In this document: one piece after another, positions 48,791 to 59,278 of the stretch | Layout of the letters: the number at the start of each line of letters is the position of its first letter | How positions within the stretch are numbered: the stretch's first letter is position 1 | Assembly (NCBI RefSeq): GCF_964355755.1 | Contig: NC_092676.1 | Span: 1,842,288-1,906,287, forward strand | Reading direction: 5' to 3' | From: Antedon mediterranea | Lineage: Eukaryota; Echinodermata; Crinoidea; Comatulida; Antedonidae | DNA length: 64,000 nucleotides | Position numbers and translations under genes: made by a program | Notes under the pieces: model-generated | Databases searched by the model: none | The model's input: only the letters and a program-made list of their open reading frames with translations | Told to the model about the DNA's origin: nothing

Positions 48791-50320
48791 CTAATATAAA
48801 GGTGTATTAAATTCTACGTCATCGATATTACCATTTTCTATATCTGGTGAGTAAGCTTGATTGTCAATCGTGTTCACGTCATTGTAATCATTACTACGTA
48901 CAGACGATCGGTTATCGGTATACTCGGAAATACCCGAACGCTGAGAGGCTCGGCTTTTTTGGGATACACGACTTTTATGCGATTCATCCCGAACTAGATT
49001 AGCTTCAGAGCCTCCACTAAAGTCGTCATAACCATCAATAAGGTCATCTTCGTTACTGCCCTGTTGTCGCATAGACGTCTGTCGCGATTCGTTTACATGA
49101 TAATTTGCATTTTTCTCTTCGTCATCTCCGGAGTCTCTCTCACAACAGCAAATGATACAGATACATGTTAGGAAGAATAACAGCAGCCCTCCACAAGCGA
49201 TGATTATAAGGAGGATGTAGGTTTCAAACGGAAGTAGTCTGTCCTCCTCTTGAATGACGATGCTAGCTGATCTTGAACCAATAGTGTTGCTCGCTGTACA
49301 TGTGATGTTTTGTCCGATGTAACTCTTGCGAATACCATCAAGCGTCAGTTTGCTCGTAGTCTTATCTTCAGTTGCAGGCGTAATTATGTTTCTTTTGTAC
49401 GTCCACTCAACAGAAGAGTTTGTAGGTGGGTTAGCGATAACGTTACATTCCAATATAACCGTTTCATCAGAGTCATCATCGTATATAAACAGTTCATTTG
49501 GGCTTATACTCACAACTGGTGAGTACATCACTTGGATTGGATTTAAGGTGGAGGTGGTGTAGTCACATGAAAACTCATCATCAACAGCAGGATGCATCGC
49601 TTTGCATCTGTAAGATGCTTCATGATCCTCATAAGACAACTTAAATGTCGCTGTCTCGGTTGTCCGACCATTATCTTCTATAACAGTAGAACTTGGAATA
49701 ACCTGGTTAAACCCGGAAGATGTTATTCTGATAATTTGAAGAACTGGCAAAGGAACTCCACCATCATCAATCACACATTCCAACGTAACCATTTCATTTT
49801 CTGTAAAAGGCGACATGTCCGGAAGACTAGCTGTAACGGAACAGGTTGCCGGATCGCCACTCGGCGATATAGAACGTTCATTTACCGCTAGTTCAGCAGT
49901 TGCCATTTGCGTTGTTCCTTCATTGACAATAAGACAATAATATGTCCCTTCGTCAGCTTTCACAGTTTCAGATATTAGTAAGTTGTAAACACTATCCTCT
50001 GGATAACCATTCATTATTGACAGTCGTGGGTATCCTGTCGGGTTCCTATTGGTGTAAGGTCCGATGGTTATTGTATCGTCCTCTGGATTACTTGGTTGAA
50101 AGTGCCAGTACACTTCATCTCCGCCACTAATGTCAATGTCTACACTACACAAAATCCTTGTAGTTGCACCAACAGCACTTGTAGTATTACTGGGAGAGGT
50201 AATGTACGATCCAGCACCTACAGATGTACCAATGGAACACGCCAGGCAAACCATCAACAGACATATTTTCCAGGCTACCATTTTGATTCCAAAATAATTA
50301 ACAATATTCAACATTGACAT
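48791..50320 (-). CDS. Ig receptor 5: three Ig domains, TM, acidic tail without ITIM
   Basis: Single-exon type I membrane protein of 509 residues from the first ATG. The in-frame ATG 13 codons later (MVAWKICLLMVCLACSIG) has a better Kozak context (AAAATGG) and starts a cleaner signal peptide, so 496 residues is possible. Ig1: C58-C129, W72, ADEGTYYC, V-like. Ig2: C182-C239 with EASYRC. Ig3: C292-C341 with W306 and CTASNTIGS. TM about 367-391, running into a cysteine cluster (CICIICCCER) that could be palmitoylated (inference). The tail is shorter and more acidic than in the relatives; tyrosines (NYHVN, EYTDN, DYNDVN, AYSPDI, TPLY) fit no ITIM. First gene of the cluster in the direction of transcription. 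Confidence 0.92.
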   Translation of the reverse strand: MSMLNIVNYFGIKMVAWKICLLMVCLACSIGTSVGAGSYITSPSNTTSAVGATTRILCSVDIDISGGDEVYWHFQPSNPEDDTITIGPYTNRNPTGYPRLSIMNGYPEDSVYNLLISETVKADEGTYYCLIVNEGTTQMATAELAVNERSISPSGDPATCSVTASLPDMSPFTENEMVTLECVIDDGGVPLPVLQIIRITSSGFNQVIPSSTVIEDNGRTTETATFKLSYEDHEASYRCKAMHPAVDDEFSCDYTTSTLNPIQVMYSPVVSISPNELFIYDDDSDETVILECNVIANPPTNSSVEWTYKRNIITPATEDKTTSKLTLDGIRKSYIGQNITCTASNTIGSRSASIVIQEEDRLLPFETYILLIIIACGGLLLFFLTCICIICCCERDSGDDEEKNANYHVNESRQTSMRQQGSNEDDLIDGYDDFSGGSEANLVRDESHKSRVSQKSRASQRSGISEYTDNRSSVRSNDYNDVNTIDNQAYSPDIENGNIDDVEFNTPLY

Positions 50321-51617
50321 TTACATCGCCCAAACTGAAATGGTTTTCGTTTGGTGAAATAATATCGAGTGAATTGTTAAGGTAAATAAGGATTCGCTTG
50401 ATGGTTTTCTTGGGTGTGGAGCAAACAATGGTTTAGAAAAACAACCATTCAAACAGGATTATTCGATTTTTCAAATAGGGATCGCCAAAATTACCCCATC
50501 ATTGTGTACCTTTTACCTAAATAAATCGAATATTTTACACATGCAACATTTCCAGAGTCTCAATCAACTGGTAAACTAACTAATAACTCATTCGATAACG
50601 TTTTAGTATAAGGAAACAGAAAAAAAGGAAAAACATGTAAAAATGGAATATCTTCTTGCGTATAAAGCGTTTTACGGTGAACGAGTATTATGAATAGGAA
50701 CTTAACCAAGAGTAAGTATAGCCTTTAATTATGTATGTTGATTTAACAATGACTCAGTCGTCTGAAGGTGTATGCTTTGTTGCCGCTGACATTCCTAATA
50801 CTTCCCCTACTTTACACCTATTATTAGAAAATGGGCTGAGAAGAAGAATCCCAAATGTTTTCGTTATTATTCAGATAGAAAATACAATGAGTGGAATCAG
50901 GATAGTGACAAATCGAAACTGAATTTCAAACTAACGTCAAATACGAACAAGTATTATTTATATAGATAAGCCTCTATACCAAGTAAGAATACATGTCGTA
51001 TGGGTTCAATAGTTCTATATAATTATCATATGCCATAATCCTGAATTTAATACTGTTAATGAAAATATGGTAATGATTCTCAATGGATACAGTATTTTGG
51101 CATTGTTTAATCATAAATTAATATCATCACAATCAGGAGGATTGAGTTAGTTGTTGCTGCTTCACGTGACAAAAGTCGGAATCGTTAAATTCCTATTTTG
51201 TTTGCAACAAGTATAGTAGGTCTAACCTGTTACACCATTGTTGGAGACATACATATTTTCTGTTTGTTTGAAAGGACAGAGGAAACAAAAAGTGAAACGA
51301 AATATCTGTGCTGAAAAGGCATTTCAAGTCTACTGGGACATTCCATTTGGCATCGTGTGAACACAGCTTTACGATGACGTCATGTTTTCAAGTTTCAATT
51401 CAATTCAATACAAAAGTGAAATAGATTCGAATAAAAGAGCATAATAAAAATTACTGTGATTTATTGATTGATAGTAGGAAGAAGTAGAAAACCGTAATTA
51501 AATTGTACACTATCTATGTTGTATTGAATACTGTACAGTTAAAATAAAAAGCCTACAACGTCAAGTAGGAGAAACTATGTTTTGTGTTCTTTTTTCTTAA
51601 TTATAAAATGGCTAATT
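50321..51617. other. noncoding stretch
   Basis: Contains the promoter of Ig gene 5 and the 3' flank of the coiled-coil gene. No exon recognised. Confidence 0.4.
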
Positions 51618-51619
51618 CT

Positions 51620-51685
51620 TTACGATGATAATGATCTATTGACTTGATGATAATGAGCTATTGACTTGATGATAATGATTTACTG
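51620..51685. repeat. 22-bp tandem repeat over the coiled-coil gene's stop
   Basis: Three copies of GATGATAATGATCTATTGACTT-like sequence; the third copy contains the stop codon of the minus-strand coiled-coil gene. Confidence 0.85.
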
Positions 51686-53608
51686 ACGTGGTGAAATGGC
51701 CTCTTGCGTGGGAGTGACATTGCACCCCAGCTGGTCTCCCCAGTCGATGTGGCCATACTCTGTAGTCAGCTTGTCCATGTTGTGAAGTCTACACTCCATG
51801 TCAGAGTACTCAGAGTCCATCCTTTTGAACCGTTGTTCTATGTTAAGATTAACATGACTAAGTTGCCTGATGACGTTCTGCAAGTCGCCTTTAGTTTCCA
51901 CCAATCGACTGAACTTACACTCCAGCTCAGTGCTTCCTTTCTCAAACTTATGCAACTTTGAGCGCAACTTTTCGTTTATTTCGTTCAATTCATTCACTGA
52001 TGTTTTCAGGTTTTCATTATCCCCTTTTAGTAATCGCACACTCGATTCTAACTGGTCATATTCACTCGTTAACGCTGTAGTTTTTATTTTCTCTTCGCTT
52101 AATTCATTTTCATTTTCCAAGCATCGCTGTTCTATAATTTCAAGACGTTTCTGTGATTCTGTTTTTTCTGCGAGTAACGATCTGTTTGCACTTTCTAGAT
52201 TTTCTGTTCGTGTCTTCAATTGTTCAGCTTCGTTGGTAACAGCATCATGACTTAATTTAATACGTTCAAGTTCAGATTCTAAGATGCATTTCTGTTCGTA
52301 GCAAGCTAAATTTGCATCTTCCAGTTTTTGCAGTTTCGTTTTAAGTTGCAACAACTCAATCTGTCTGTCGTTGTTGTCTTTTCTCAAACTACCTAATTCC
52401 ACCAGCTTGTGAGTGTTTTCAGTCATTGTTGACGATAGTTTTGATTGCAACTCGAGTGTTGTCATTTGCAACCGTTCATTTTCTTTACGTAGCCTGTTTG
52501 CTTCACTTTCAAGCTTTGTTGTATACTTCAGCTGGTCATTTGTCTCCCGCTCCATCGTTCGCAGTTTAGTTTTCACACAAACACACTCGTTATTTGATTC
52601 TTCAAGTTGAGCTGATAACAGTACATTTTGTTTTCCAGTGACTGTTGATTTCGTTTCCATTTCTACGATTTCTCTCTCAAGATCTCTCATATTTTGATTC
52701 CATTGAGATTTCGAGTCTGATGAACTACGAAGACATTTGTTTAAATCTTCGTTTTCTCTTCTCAATTTGCCAACTTCGCCCGTAAATCTTAAATTGTCTT
52801 CTGTCAGTCGCCGTACATTAACGGATAACTCTTCATTTACCGCTCGTAATCTTAAGATTTCGTTTTGAAGAACTTGGTTCTTAGTTTGAATACAATGTTG
52901 TTCCTGGTTCTCACCATCATTATAGTATTGATTTTCCATTTGTAATGATTCAATCGTTGGAGTTGGTGAAGATCGGCTATTGCTACTGAGTTTGTCTATT
53001 GAGAATGTTTCACCCAACGTCGTCTGCGTGCAAATGGTGCGAGTATCGCTCTTCTGATTGTCATAACAGTCGTCCAGGTTGTCATAAGACGTCACCAGCA
53101 AGGTATGATTTTGCTGGAGAGATTGGGTCTGATACTTAATGCCGTCAAAAGATTTCTCAGACACTTGTCTTAAACTTAAGATTGATCGACTTAAGCCTAA
53201 CTGTTTAATGTCATCTGTGATCGACCATGAGCTATCAGTGATGGATACATCGGCAGACAAACACTCATCTTCGTTGGCGATTCCACCATTCTGCCATTGA
53301 AATACTGAACTTAATTCCACCATTGACTTAAACTGATCAATCATCCTTTCAAGTACAATTGCAACTTTCTTCTGGTCACACTCTATGGTGGCGCTGTCTG
53401 CGATGTCAGGTCGATCAGCTAATTCCATTTGTAAAGCGTCCTCTTTACATGACACTGTATCCAATATCTCTGATACGATGCTTTCCAGGCCGAGATTACA
53501 ACATCTGGTTACGATCTTTCCAAACAAATTTTCAAATTCCGATAGCTGCTTATCGAAGTGCAGTTTTTCAGGCTTTCTACGTTTAAGAAAAATGATTTTA
53601 ATAAACAT
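51680..53608 (-). CDS. coiled-coil protein, large 3' exon
   Basis: A long open exon (642 codons from its first ATG). The first about 230 residues are mixed, with a Cys-containing N-terminal helix region and a Ser-rich stretch. From about residue 235 to 615 it is an almost unbroken heptad-type coiled coil rich in Leu, Glu, Lys, Asn and Arg (for example LRRENEDLNKCLR, LRKENERLQ, KLQKLEDANLA). No catalytic or other domain recognised, so no function is assigned. The apparent start (MFIKIIFLKRR) overlaps an acceptor-like TTTTTCTTAAACGTAG, so coding sequence may actually begin at about 53578 after an upstream exon that I could not identify. It is unrelated in sequence to the Ig genes. Confidence 0.8.
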   Translation of the reverse strand: MFIKIIFLKRRKPEKLHFDKQLSEFENLFGKIVTRCCNLGLESIVSEILDTVSCKEDALQMELADRPDIADSATIECDQKKVAIVLERMIDQFKSMVELSSVFQWQNGGIANEDECLSADVSITDSSWSITDDIKQLGLSRSILSLRQVSEKSFDGIKYQTQSLQQNHTLLVTSYDNLDDCYDNQKSDTRTICTQTTLGETFSIDKLSSNSRSSPTPTIESLQMENQYYNDGENQEQHCIQTKNQVLQNEILRLRAVNEELSVNVRRLTEDNLRFTGEVGKLRRENEDLNKCLRSSSDSKSQWNQNMRDLEREIVEMETKSTVTGKQNVLLSAQLEESNNECVCVKTKLRTMERETNDQLKYTTKLESEANRLRKENERLQMTTLELQSKLSSTMTENTHKLVELGSLRKDNNDRQIELLQLKTKLQKLEDANLACYEQKCILESELERIKLSHDAVTNEAEQLKTRTENLESANRSLLAEKTESQKRLEIIEQRCLENENELSEEKIKTTALTSEYDQLESSVRLLKGDNENLKTSVNELNEINEKLRSKLHKFEKGSTELECKFSRLVETKGDLQNVIRQLSHVNLNIEQRFKRMDSEYSDMECRLHNMDKLTTEYGHIDWGDQLGCNVTPTQEAISPRQ

Positions 53609-53789
53609 TAGCGACTTTTATAACAAATGATTAGTAACTTTGTGAAAATACAATGATATTTAATACAGTGTGAATAAGAAGCATGTTTGATTAGGGCCTC
53701 TTTGGAGATGAAACTGTGGTACAGTATTATAGTATGGTGGCGCTACACACAAGTAGGCCTATGTAACTTTAAAATGTATAGGCATAACC

Positions 53790-54146
53790 TAAGCCTAGGC
53801 CTAGGCTAGTCCTATATCGGTATTCTACTAGCCTATGCCCAGGCTAGTCCTATATCGGTATTCTACTAGCCTATGCCCAGGCCTAGGCTAGTCCTATATC
53901 GGTATTCCACTAGCCTATGCCCAGGCCTAGGCTAGTCCTATATCGGTATTCTACTAGCCTATGCCCAGGCCTAGGCTAGTCCTATATCGGTATTCTACTA
54001 GCCTAGGCCTAGGCTTAGGCTAGTCCTATATCGGTATTCTACTAGCCTAGGCCTAGGCTAGTCCTATATCGGTATTCTACTAGCCTAGGCCTAGGCCTAG
54101 GCTAGTCCTATATCGGTATTCTACTAGCCTATGCCCAGGCCTACTA
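53790..54146. repeat. 38-44-bp minisatellite, eight copies
   Basis: CCTATATCGGTATTCTACTAGCC starts at 53811, 53849, 53893, 53937, 53981, 54025, 54063 and 54107; units are 44 bp or 38 bp depending on whether the joint is AGGCCTAGG-palindromic. The 6-bp length difference is the AGGCCT palindrome. Lies between the coiled-coil gene and the next gene. Confidence 0.95.
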
Positions 54147-54197
54147 GATTTTACTAACATTGGCCTACTCTACCTCATTAGTGTTTTTCCAACCATT

Positions 54198-54749
54198 TTA
54201 CCTGTTTGTTCCGGTTAAACTTCGTAGTAACTTCTTTGACGATTCTTGAATGATGTGATTCTGCTCATCCGCGTCTTTAGACATCAATTCGTTTGATACA
54301 GAAATATTTTTTTCCATTTGCTCTCCTAAATTTTCTTGTCTGTCGCGATTTTCTTTAATCGTAAGTGCTCTGTCATAGTAATCCTGCATTTTGACGTCCC
54401 ATTGACCTCGGGAGTCCATGACCTTTCCATCTGGCGACAAAATTATCTGCTGACCGTTGATAAAACTCCTATCAGCATACTGTACCAAAACAACACGTTG
54501 TCTGTCTTTAGCAACACACCACGTGATGTCGAAGCTACCAAAATTCTTACTGTATGGTAAAGACGGCGGCTTTAAGAATGTCGGAGTCCTTCCTTCTGCT
54601 TTCAGTAAACCAAATGGGTTGGGCCTATCACTTAGTTGTTTCAAAAGATTTGGGTCGAATTTTTTACGGTTGCATTTTCTTTCTTGTGCTTCTTTCCTTC
54701 CCTTGTATTGCTTTTTTGGAGGTGAAGTAAAAAGTGATCGAAAAGGCAT
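54198..54749 (-). CDS. unrecognised 183-residue basic protein
   Basis: Uninterrupted frame from an ATG to TAA, with codon use and composition typical of a real protein. N-terminal quarter is strongly basic (KKQYKGRKEAQERKCNRKK), a Pro/Phe/Leu-rich segment follows, then a compact hydrophobic middle (about 75-110: DITWCVAKDRQRVVLVQYAD, then GQQIILSPDGKVMDS), and a charged helical C-terminus with Asn and Gln. No signal peptide or TM. I do not recognise the family. Its start faces the plus-strand exon at 55397 across 647 bp. It might also be the terminal coding exon of a longer transcript, but no acceptor is needed to explain it. Confidence 0.7.
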   Translation of the reverse strand: MPFRSLFTSPPKKQYKGRKEAQERKCNRKKFDPNLLKQLSDRPNPFGLLKAEGRTPTFLKPPSLPYSKNFGSFDITWCVAKDRQRVVLVQYADRSFINGQQIILSPDGKVMDSRGQWDVKMQDYYDRALTIKENRDRQENLGEQMEKNISVSNELMSKDADEQNHIIQESSKKLLRSLTGTNR

Positions 54750-55019
54750 GATTGCTAGCTAGAAATGGTAATTATTATTAAGGTGTCGGTATTTCAGCAT
54801 TTTTTATTTACATAAGAACAAAATTAGTAAACACGCATATGTTGTTAAGCGACGGTATCCATACCAATACGCGCGTGAACCTACATCCGTTTTGCGCGCA
54901 TTCTTTACGTACGCACATCCGTTTATACACACTTCCTTTTTGTAGCCATGACGACGCGGCGCGATCGACTCAGCTCTCTCTCGTTTGTAACTCATCTTCT
55001 TCTGCATGCAAAACTTTTC

Positions 55020-55028
55020 TTATAAATA
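55020..55028 (+). promoter_or_regulatory. TATA box candidate
   Basis: TTATAAATA followed by GGTGGCGC, placed about 370 bp upstream of the ATG at 55397. Spacing implies a start of transcription near 55050. Confidence 0.4.
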
Positions 55029-55396
55029 GGTGGCGCCCTACAGACCAATAATACTTTACTTGGAAGTACATGCTCAGTTCGCACACGAGGCGGAGAGTTC
55101 GGTCAAGCGTGGTGCTGGCATATCCTTGAGAAAAGTTCATGCATTAGCAGACAACGAAGTGAGGAGGAATTTTATATTTTACATCAGACAGAACATCTTA
55201 CAGGTGAAACCTGTTAGAAAATCATCGATTCTTGTCGATTCCATCCGTTTTATGAACATTTTAAAACTATGGAAATATGCTAGCCCAGAATTTTATTCTG
55301 TGAGGTATTTCTGCATGAATATCATCTCCCGCAGTTTATCGTTTTTGCAACACGGCTCATCATCATTCCATCAAGAAGTCAACGACCATAGTTAGT

Positions 55397-55459
55397 ATGG
55401 CTGACGGCGGTAAAATTCAAGCTAAATTTCGTCGTGAAGGGGGAAAACCAGCTAAACGA
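55397..55459 (+). CDS. probable first coding exon of an unidentified gene
   Basis: ATG GCT GAC opens 21 codons (MADGGKIQAKFRREGGKPAK plus R), ended by a good donor (CGA|GTAAGTACAT). The ATG has A at position -3 or close and G at +4. The peptide is short and basic and I do not recognise it. The following exons should lie downstream, past the minisatellites and DIRS element or beyond the window. Exon status is inferred from the start, the donor and the upstream TATA box. Confidence 0.5.
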
Positions 55460-56126
55460 GTAAGTACATAAATAAAATAAATTAATTATAATCTTGGTTT
55501 ATCAATGTACTGTCAATTCGCTAAAAATATTATTTATTCCTACAAAGAGAGGCATAATAATTAGTAGGCTACTCACTGAGCACTGGAGTAAAAAAAAAGT
55601 AGAAGGTCCCATGAACTGTGTGTGACTACTGTGAACGAAGACCAGGTCGGAGAGGTTGTTGGGAATGAATTCCCCATACGTTAAAAGATAATAAGGGGAT
55701 TATTAATAGTGATAACACAGGATTTATATACTGTATATTTGAATAAAACATTTATGATGTACAATATTTGCACCTTTATAAAATATTTTCACATGTTGTC
55801 GTCTGATAATAGAATAAACAGCCGCAAAAAAAACCCAGAAATTTTGATAGGAATTAAATGCAATCTAGAAATAAAATCTACTAAATGACCTAATCAACAT
55901 AAAGGCCACAACTTAAGTAAGCCACTTAACCACAAAGCATTAATACCACAAAATCCTCAACCTGCACAATAACAATATTGTATTAGTCACCCAGCCTGTG
56001 ACTTCACAAATGAACCTGATTTGAGCCCTTAGAACCTTAATCTCTCACTTCGTCCCAAGCTACCATTTAAAAAAAATTAAATTAGTCCTGCCATTGAAAT
56101 TGTCAAAATCAAAGAAAAATTTATTT
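55460..56126. other. noncoding stretch, probable intron
   Basis: A segment at about 55600-55660 (CATGAACTGTG...CTACTGTGAACGAAGACCA) weakly resembles part of 56240-56300 (CATGAACTATG...CCACTGTGAAAAGAAGACCA), so both may be DIRS-end debris. Confidence 0.4.
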
Positions 56127-56360
56127 GTCTATTTCATGCCTAGCTTACCTAGATAAACCAACAATAGCCTTTCTCCTCCAAGAGCGAGATATAACTCGAA
56201 AAGTTTTAATTGAATCCCCCTCTCTACACAAATGATATAGTCCATGAACTATGCCCTCAAGTGGGAGGCTGCACATAAACCACTGTGAAAAGAAGACCAA
56301 CATTAAAAAACTGTAATACTTCGAACATTGAAAAAAAAATTCCACCAAAGTCATGTGTGA
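56127..56360 (+). mobile_element. isolated DIRS-type terminal repeat fragment
   Basis: Begins GTCTATTTCATGCCTAGCTT and matches the 5' terminus at 59279 (GTCTATATCGTGCCTAGCTT) for about 65 bp, then shares GCCCTCAAGTG further in. No internal ORFs; a solo or truncated end of a related element. Confidence 0.7.
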
Positions 56361-56593
56361 AAATTATACTCTTTAGGCTTAGCCTTGGTGGTTTAAAACT
56401 GACCATTATTTACTTTTTAAGAGTGAATGATATACTGTTTACCTTCTAGGTGTGATACAAAAGGCCTACAAGGTTAATCTATTGGTATTTGCTGTACATG
56501 AATAGTGTAAAGCACTGCAGATTAATGTGTCCTTATAATACGTTTTAAAAACTCATTTAATGTTGCTCAATCGTGGTTTGGGAATATAGAAAC

Positions 56594-56760
56594 TTAAGCT
56601 CTGTCTACACTATCAAACTGTATGTGACAAAAAAATATGATGTGTCCATATATGGACATGATTATATCATATCACTACCATATTAAGGCATATTACTACC
56701 ATATTTGGGCACATCACACTTTTTTGTAAAACTAATTTAATAGTGTAGATAGAGCTTTAG
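56594..56760. mobile_element. MITE family 1, copy 13
   Basis: Both inverted ends are present with one or two changes; the core has one duplicated CATATTxxGGCATATTACTAC unit. Confidence 0.9.
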
Positions 56761-57907
56761 ATAACACTATTGAATGATTACTGCAGTTTATAAAACTGGC
56801 TTCTTATAGATGTACTTATACCCTAGTTATATTACCATAATACTGTATATATAAATATCATACTTATTATAATCCCACCCTCTTCTTTACAAATTTTGTT
56901 GTTGAATATGCCATTTTATTGTCACCTAATAGTTATCCACTCCAACAATGTTTGTTGTCTGATTTTTAGTAACCTTTTTTTTCTTCATGTTTGTGGGGAA
57001 CAAAACATCTTTAATTGAGGCTAAATTCAAATACAAAATCGTAATTTACATTTCTAGTGCAATCAGGCATGGAACTATACACGGCCATATAAGTAATATA
57101 GTTGTTTTACCTTTTCAGTACGAAAGGATAAATATAATATGAATGCCATTTATTACTTTCTATGGACCAGAGATTCCGAAATAAAAGATTGAATGGAATT
57201 GAATAAATAGTTTTACCAGCTCATATGTTTGTTTATAAACATGGTCCGACACTGAACCTCTATCTCAACACAAACTAGTAACCACCCCTGTAAAATATAA
57301 ATATTGATTTATATTAATATTAACAATACTATCTTACAGTACCTATCATTCTACAATAGACAATAAACCCAGTTTGTAGACATCTACTATTTACATATTT
57401 TTATCTCTCGGTTGCGTTTCATACTTATTTATATCCGTTTCAAAAGATAAAGAATTAAGATGAAAGGGTTATAACTGAATATATCATTTATAAATGTAGT
57501 TAGCGGATACAGTGATATATATTTTTTTTTAAATTCAATTGTCTGCCATATACAATACAAAGAAAACAAAACAAATATAAAAGGCAAGGAAAGACCAAAC
57601 AGGTGCTAAACACCTATGCTAGTAGGCCTTGGCTGTTATCAAGACCTGTTAATTAGCCCCAAATATAATCATGTAGGCCTATATCAACAAAGTTTAAAAG
57701 TTTTCCCTCATCAATGAATGAGAAGCGTAATAATATGATAACTTATGTGTCATATAAGTGTCTAGTTTCCTCAACTAACGTCATCGTGTAAGCCAAATCT
57801 TGTTATGAATGAAATATTATCTTATTGTAAAATATTTATGGTATAAAGTATTATTAATTATATTAGGTTAAGTAGCATACAATGTAATTTAATCATTTTA
57901 TTATAGT
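56761..57907. other. noncoding stretch
   Basis: No exon or repeat recognised. Confidence 0.4.
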
Positions 57908-57999
57908 GGAGCTGTAGCTTGGTGGTTAACGTGCTTGCCTTCCAATCCCAAGGTCAAGGGTTCAATCCTGATCTAGTGCCGGGGGGGGGGGGGGGGGGG
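57908..57999 (+). repeat. tRNA-Gly-like SINE head ending in a run of 19 G
   Basis: A-box-like TAGCTTGGTGGTTAACGTG and B-box-like GGGTTCAATCC, with TGCCTTCCAA resembling a Gly(TCC) anticodon arm. The ends do not pair, so it is not a functional tRNA. It is directly followed by 19 consecutive G (57981-57999). Confidence 0.55.
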
Positions 58000-58375
58000 T
58001 TGTAACTCACGACTCTTTCAACTCCACTCCCAAAATTGTCATCAATAATTTGACACATTACACAGTATATTAAAATTAAAATTAATTAATATGTATGGAA
58101 AACTCCAAAAATATACTGGAAATTAATTTAATTTTTAAATGTGTAATACCAGGAAATCTGAGAATTTGAAAAAAACCGAACCAAGATTTAAAACCTTGGA
58201 ACCATTCAGCTAGTATGCAGACATACTAACCATTTTATAAGATAAAATAATGTTAAAGGGATATAAGTCATTGTTGATGTGCCTAATAATCGTGTCATGT
58301 TTTGACAGATAAAACAACAGCATGGTTGCAGAGGTCAAATAGGCCATGTACTATTAAAACATACTTTGAATCAAT

Positions 58376-58711
58376 GAGATATAACTAAGACCCTGTTCAC
58401 ATTCAACCTATTGCCCGTAGCACAATTACTGTTTTGCTCCTGAATTGAGTTTGATCTATGAGATATAACTAAGACCCTGTTCAAATTCAACCTATTGCCC
58501 GTAGCACAATTACTGTTTTGCTCCTGGATTGAGTTTGATCTATGAGATATAACTAAGACCCTGTTCACATTCAACATACTGCCCGTACCACAATTACTGT
58601 TTTGCGCCTGAATTGAGTTTGATCTATGAGATATAACTAAGACCCTGTTCACATTCAACCTACTGCCCATAGCACAATTACTGTTTTGCTCCTGAATTGA
58701 GTTTGATCCAT
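58376..58711. repeat. 84-bp minisatellite, four copies
   Basis: Unit starts GAGATATAACTAAGACCCTG; copies start at 58376, 58460, 58544 and 58628. Eighty-four is divisible by three, so a minus-strand frame stays open with a 28-residue repeat, judged an artefact. Confidence 0.95.
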
Positions 58712-58861
58712 GACATTCATTCAACAAAGAAGAAAATGTCAACTACATAATTAGCTGATTGGATATTGTACGATTTAAAAATAATTCCATTGAATGTTTT
58801 CTTAGAATTTATTGGCACAGTAATATTACTAGTGTAAATGCGACTGAAAAAAACGATATTA

Positions 58862-59278
58862 TTAAAATATAAATCTGGTTTAAACCCCACATAATATAAA
58901 TATTCTGACCATATTAGTAAAATATAAATCTGGTTTAAACCCCACATAATATAAATATTCTGACCATATTAGTAAAATATAAATCTGGTTTAAACCCCAC
59001 ATAATATAAATATTCTGACCATATTAGTAAAATATAAATTTGGTTTAAACCCCACATAATATAAATATTCTGACCATATTAGTAAAATATAAATCTGGTT
59101 TAAACCCCACATAATATAAATATTCTGACCATATTAGTAAAATATAAATCTGGTTTAAATCCCACATAATATAAATATTCTGACCATATTAGTAAAATAT
59201 AAATCTGGTTTAAACCCCACATAATATAAATATTTTGACCATATTAGTAAAATATAAATCTGGTTTAAACCCCACATA
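58862..59278. repeat. 55-bp minisatellite, about eight copies, cut by the DIRS element
   Basis: CTGGTTTAAACCCCACATAA recurs every 55 bp (58875, 58930, 58985 ... 59260). The last unit is broken after CCCCACATA, exactly where the retrotransposon begins. Confidence 0.95.

Noticed and set aside
55030-55395. 121-codon plus-strand frame upstream of the exon at 55397
   Set aside because: It lies between a TATA box and a better start with splice donor, in another frame; most likely 5' UTR. Peptide not recognised.
58371-58742. 123-codon minus-strand frame with 28-residue repeats
   Set aside because: Product of the 84-bp minisatellite; no supporting signals.
58862-59278. Regularly spaced repeats resembling a CRISPR array
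   Set aside because: Units are contiguous with no unique spacers and the genome is eukaryotic; plain minisatellite.
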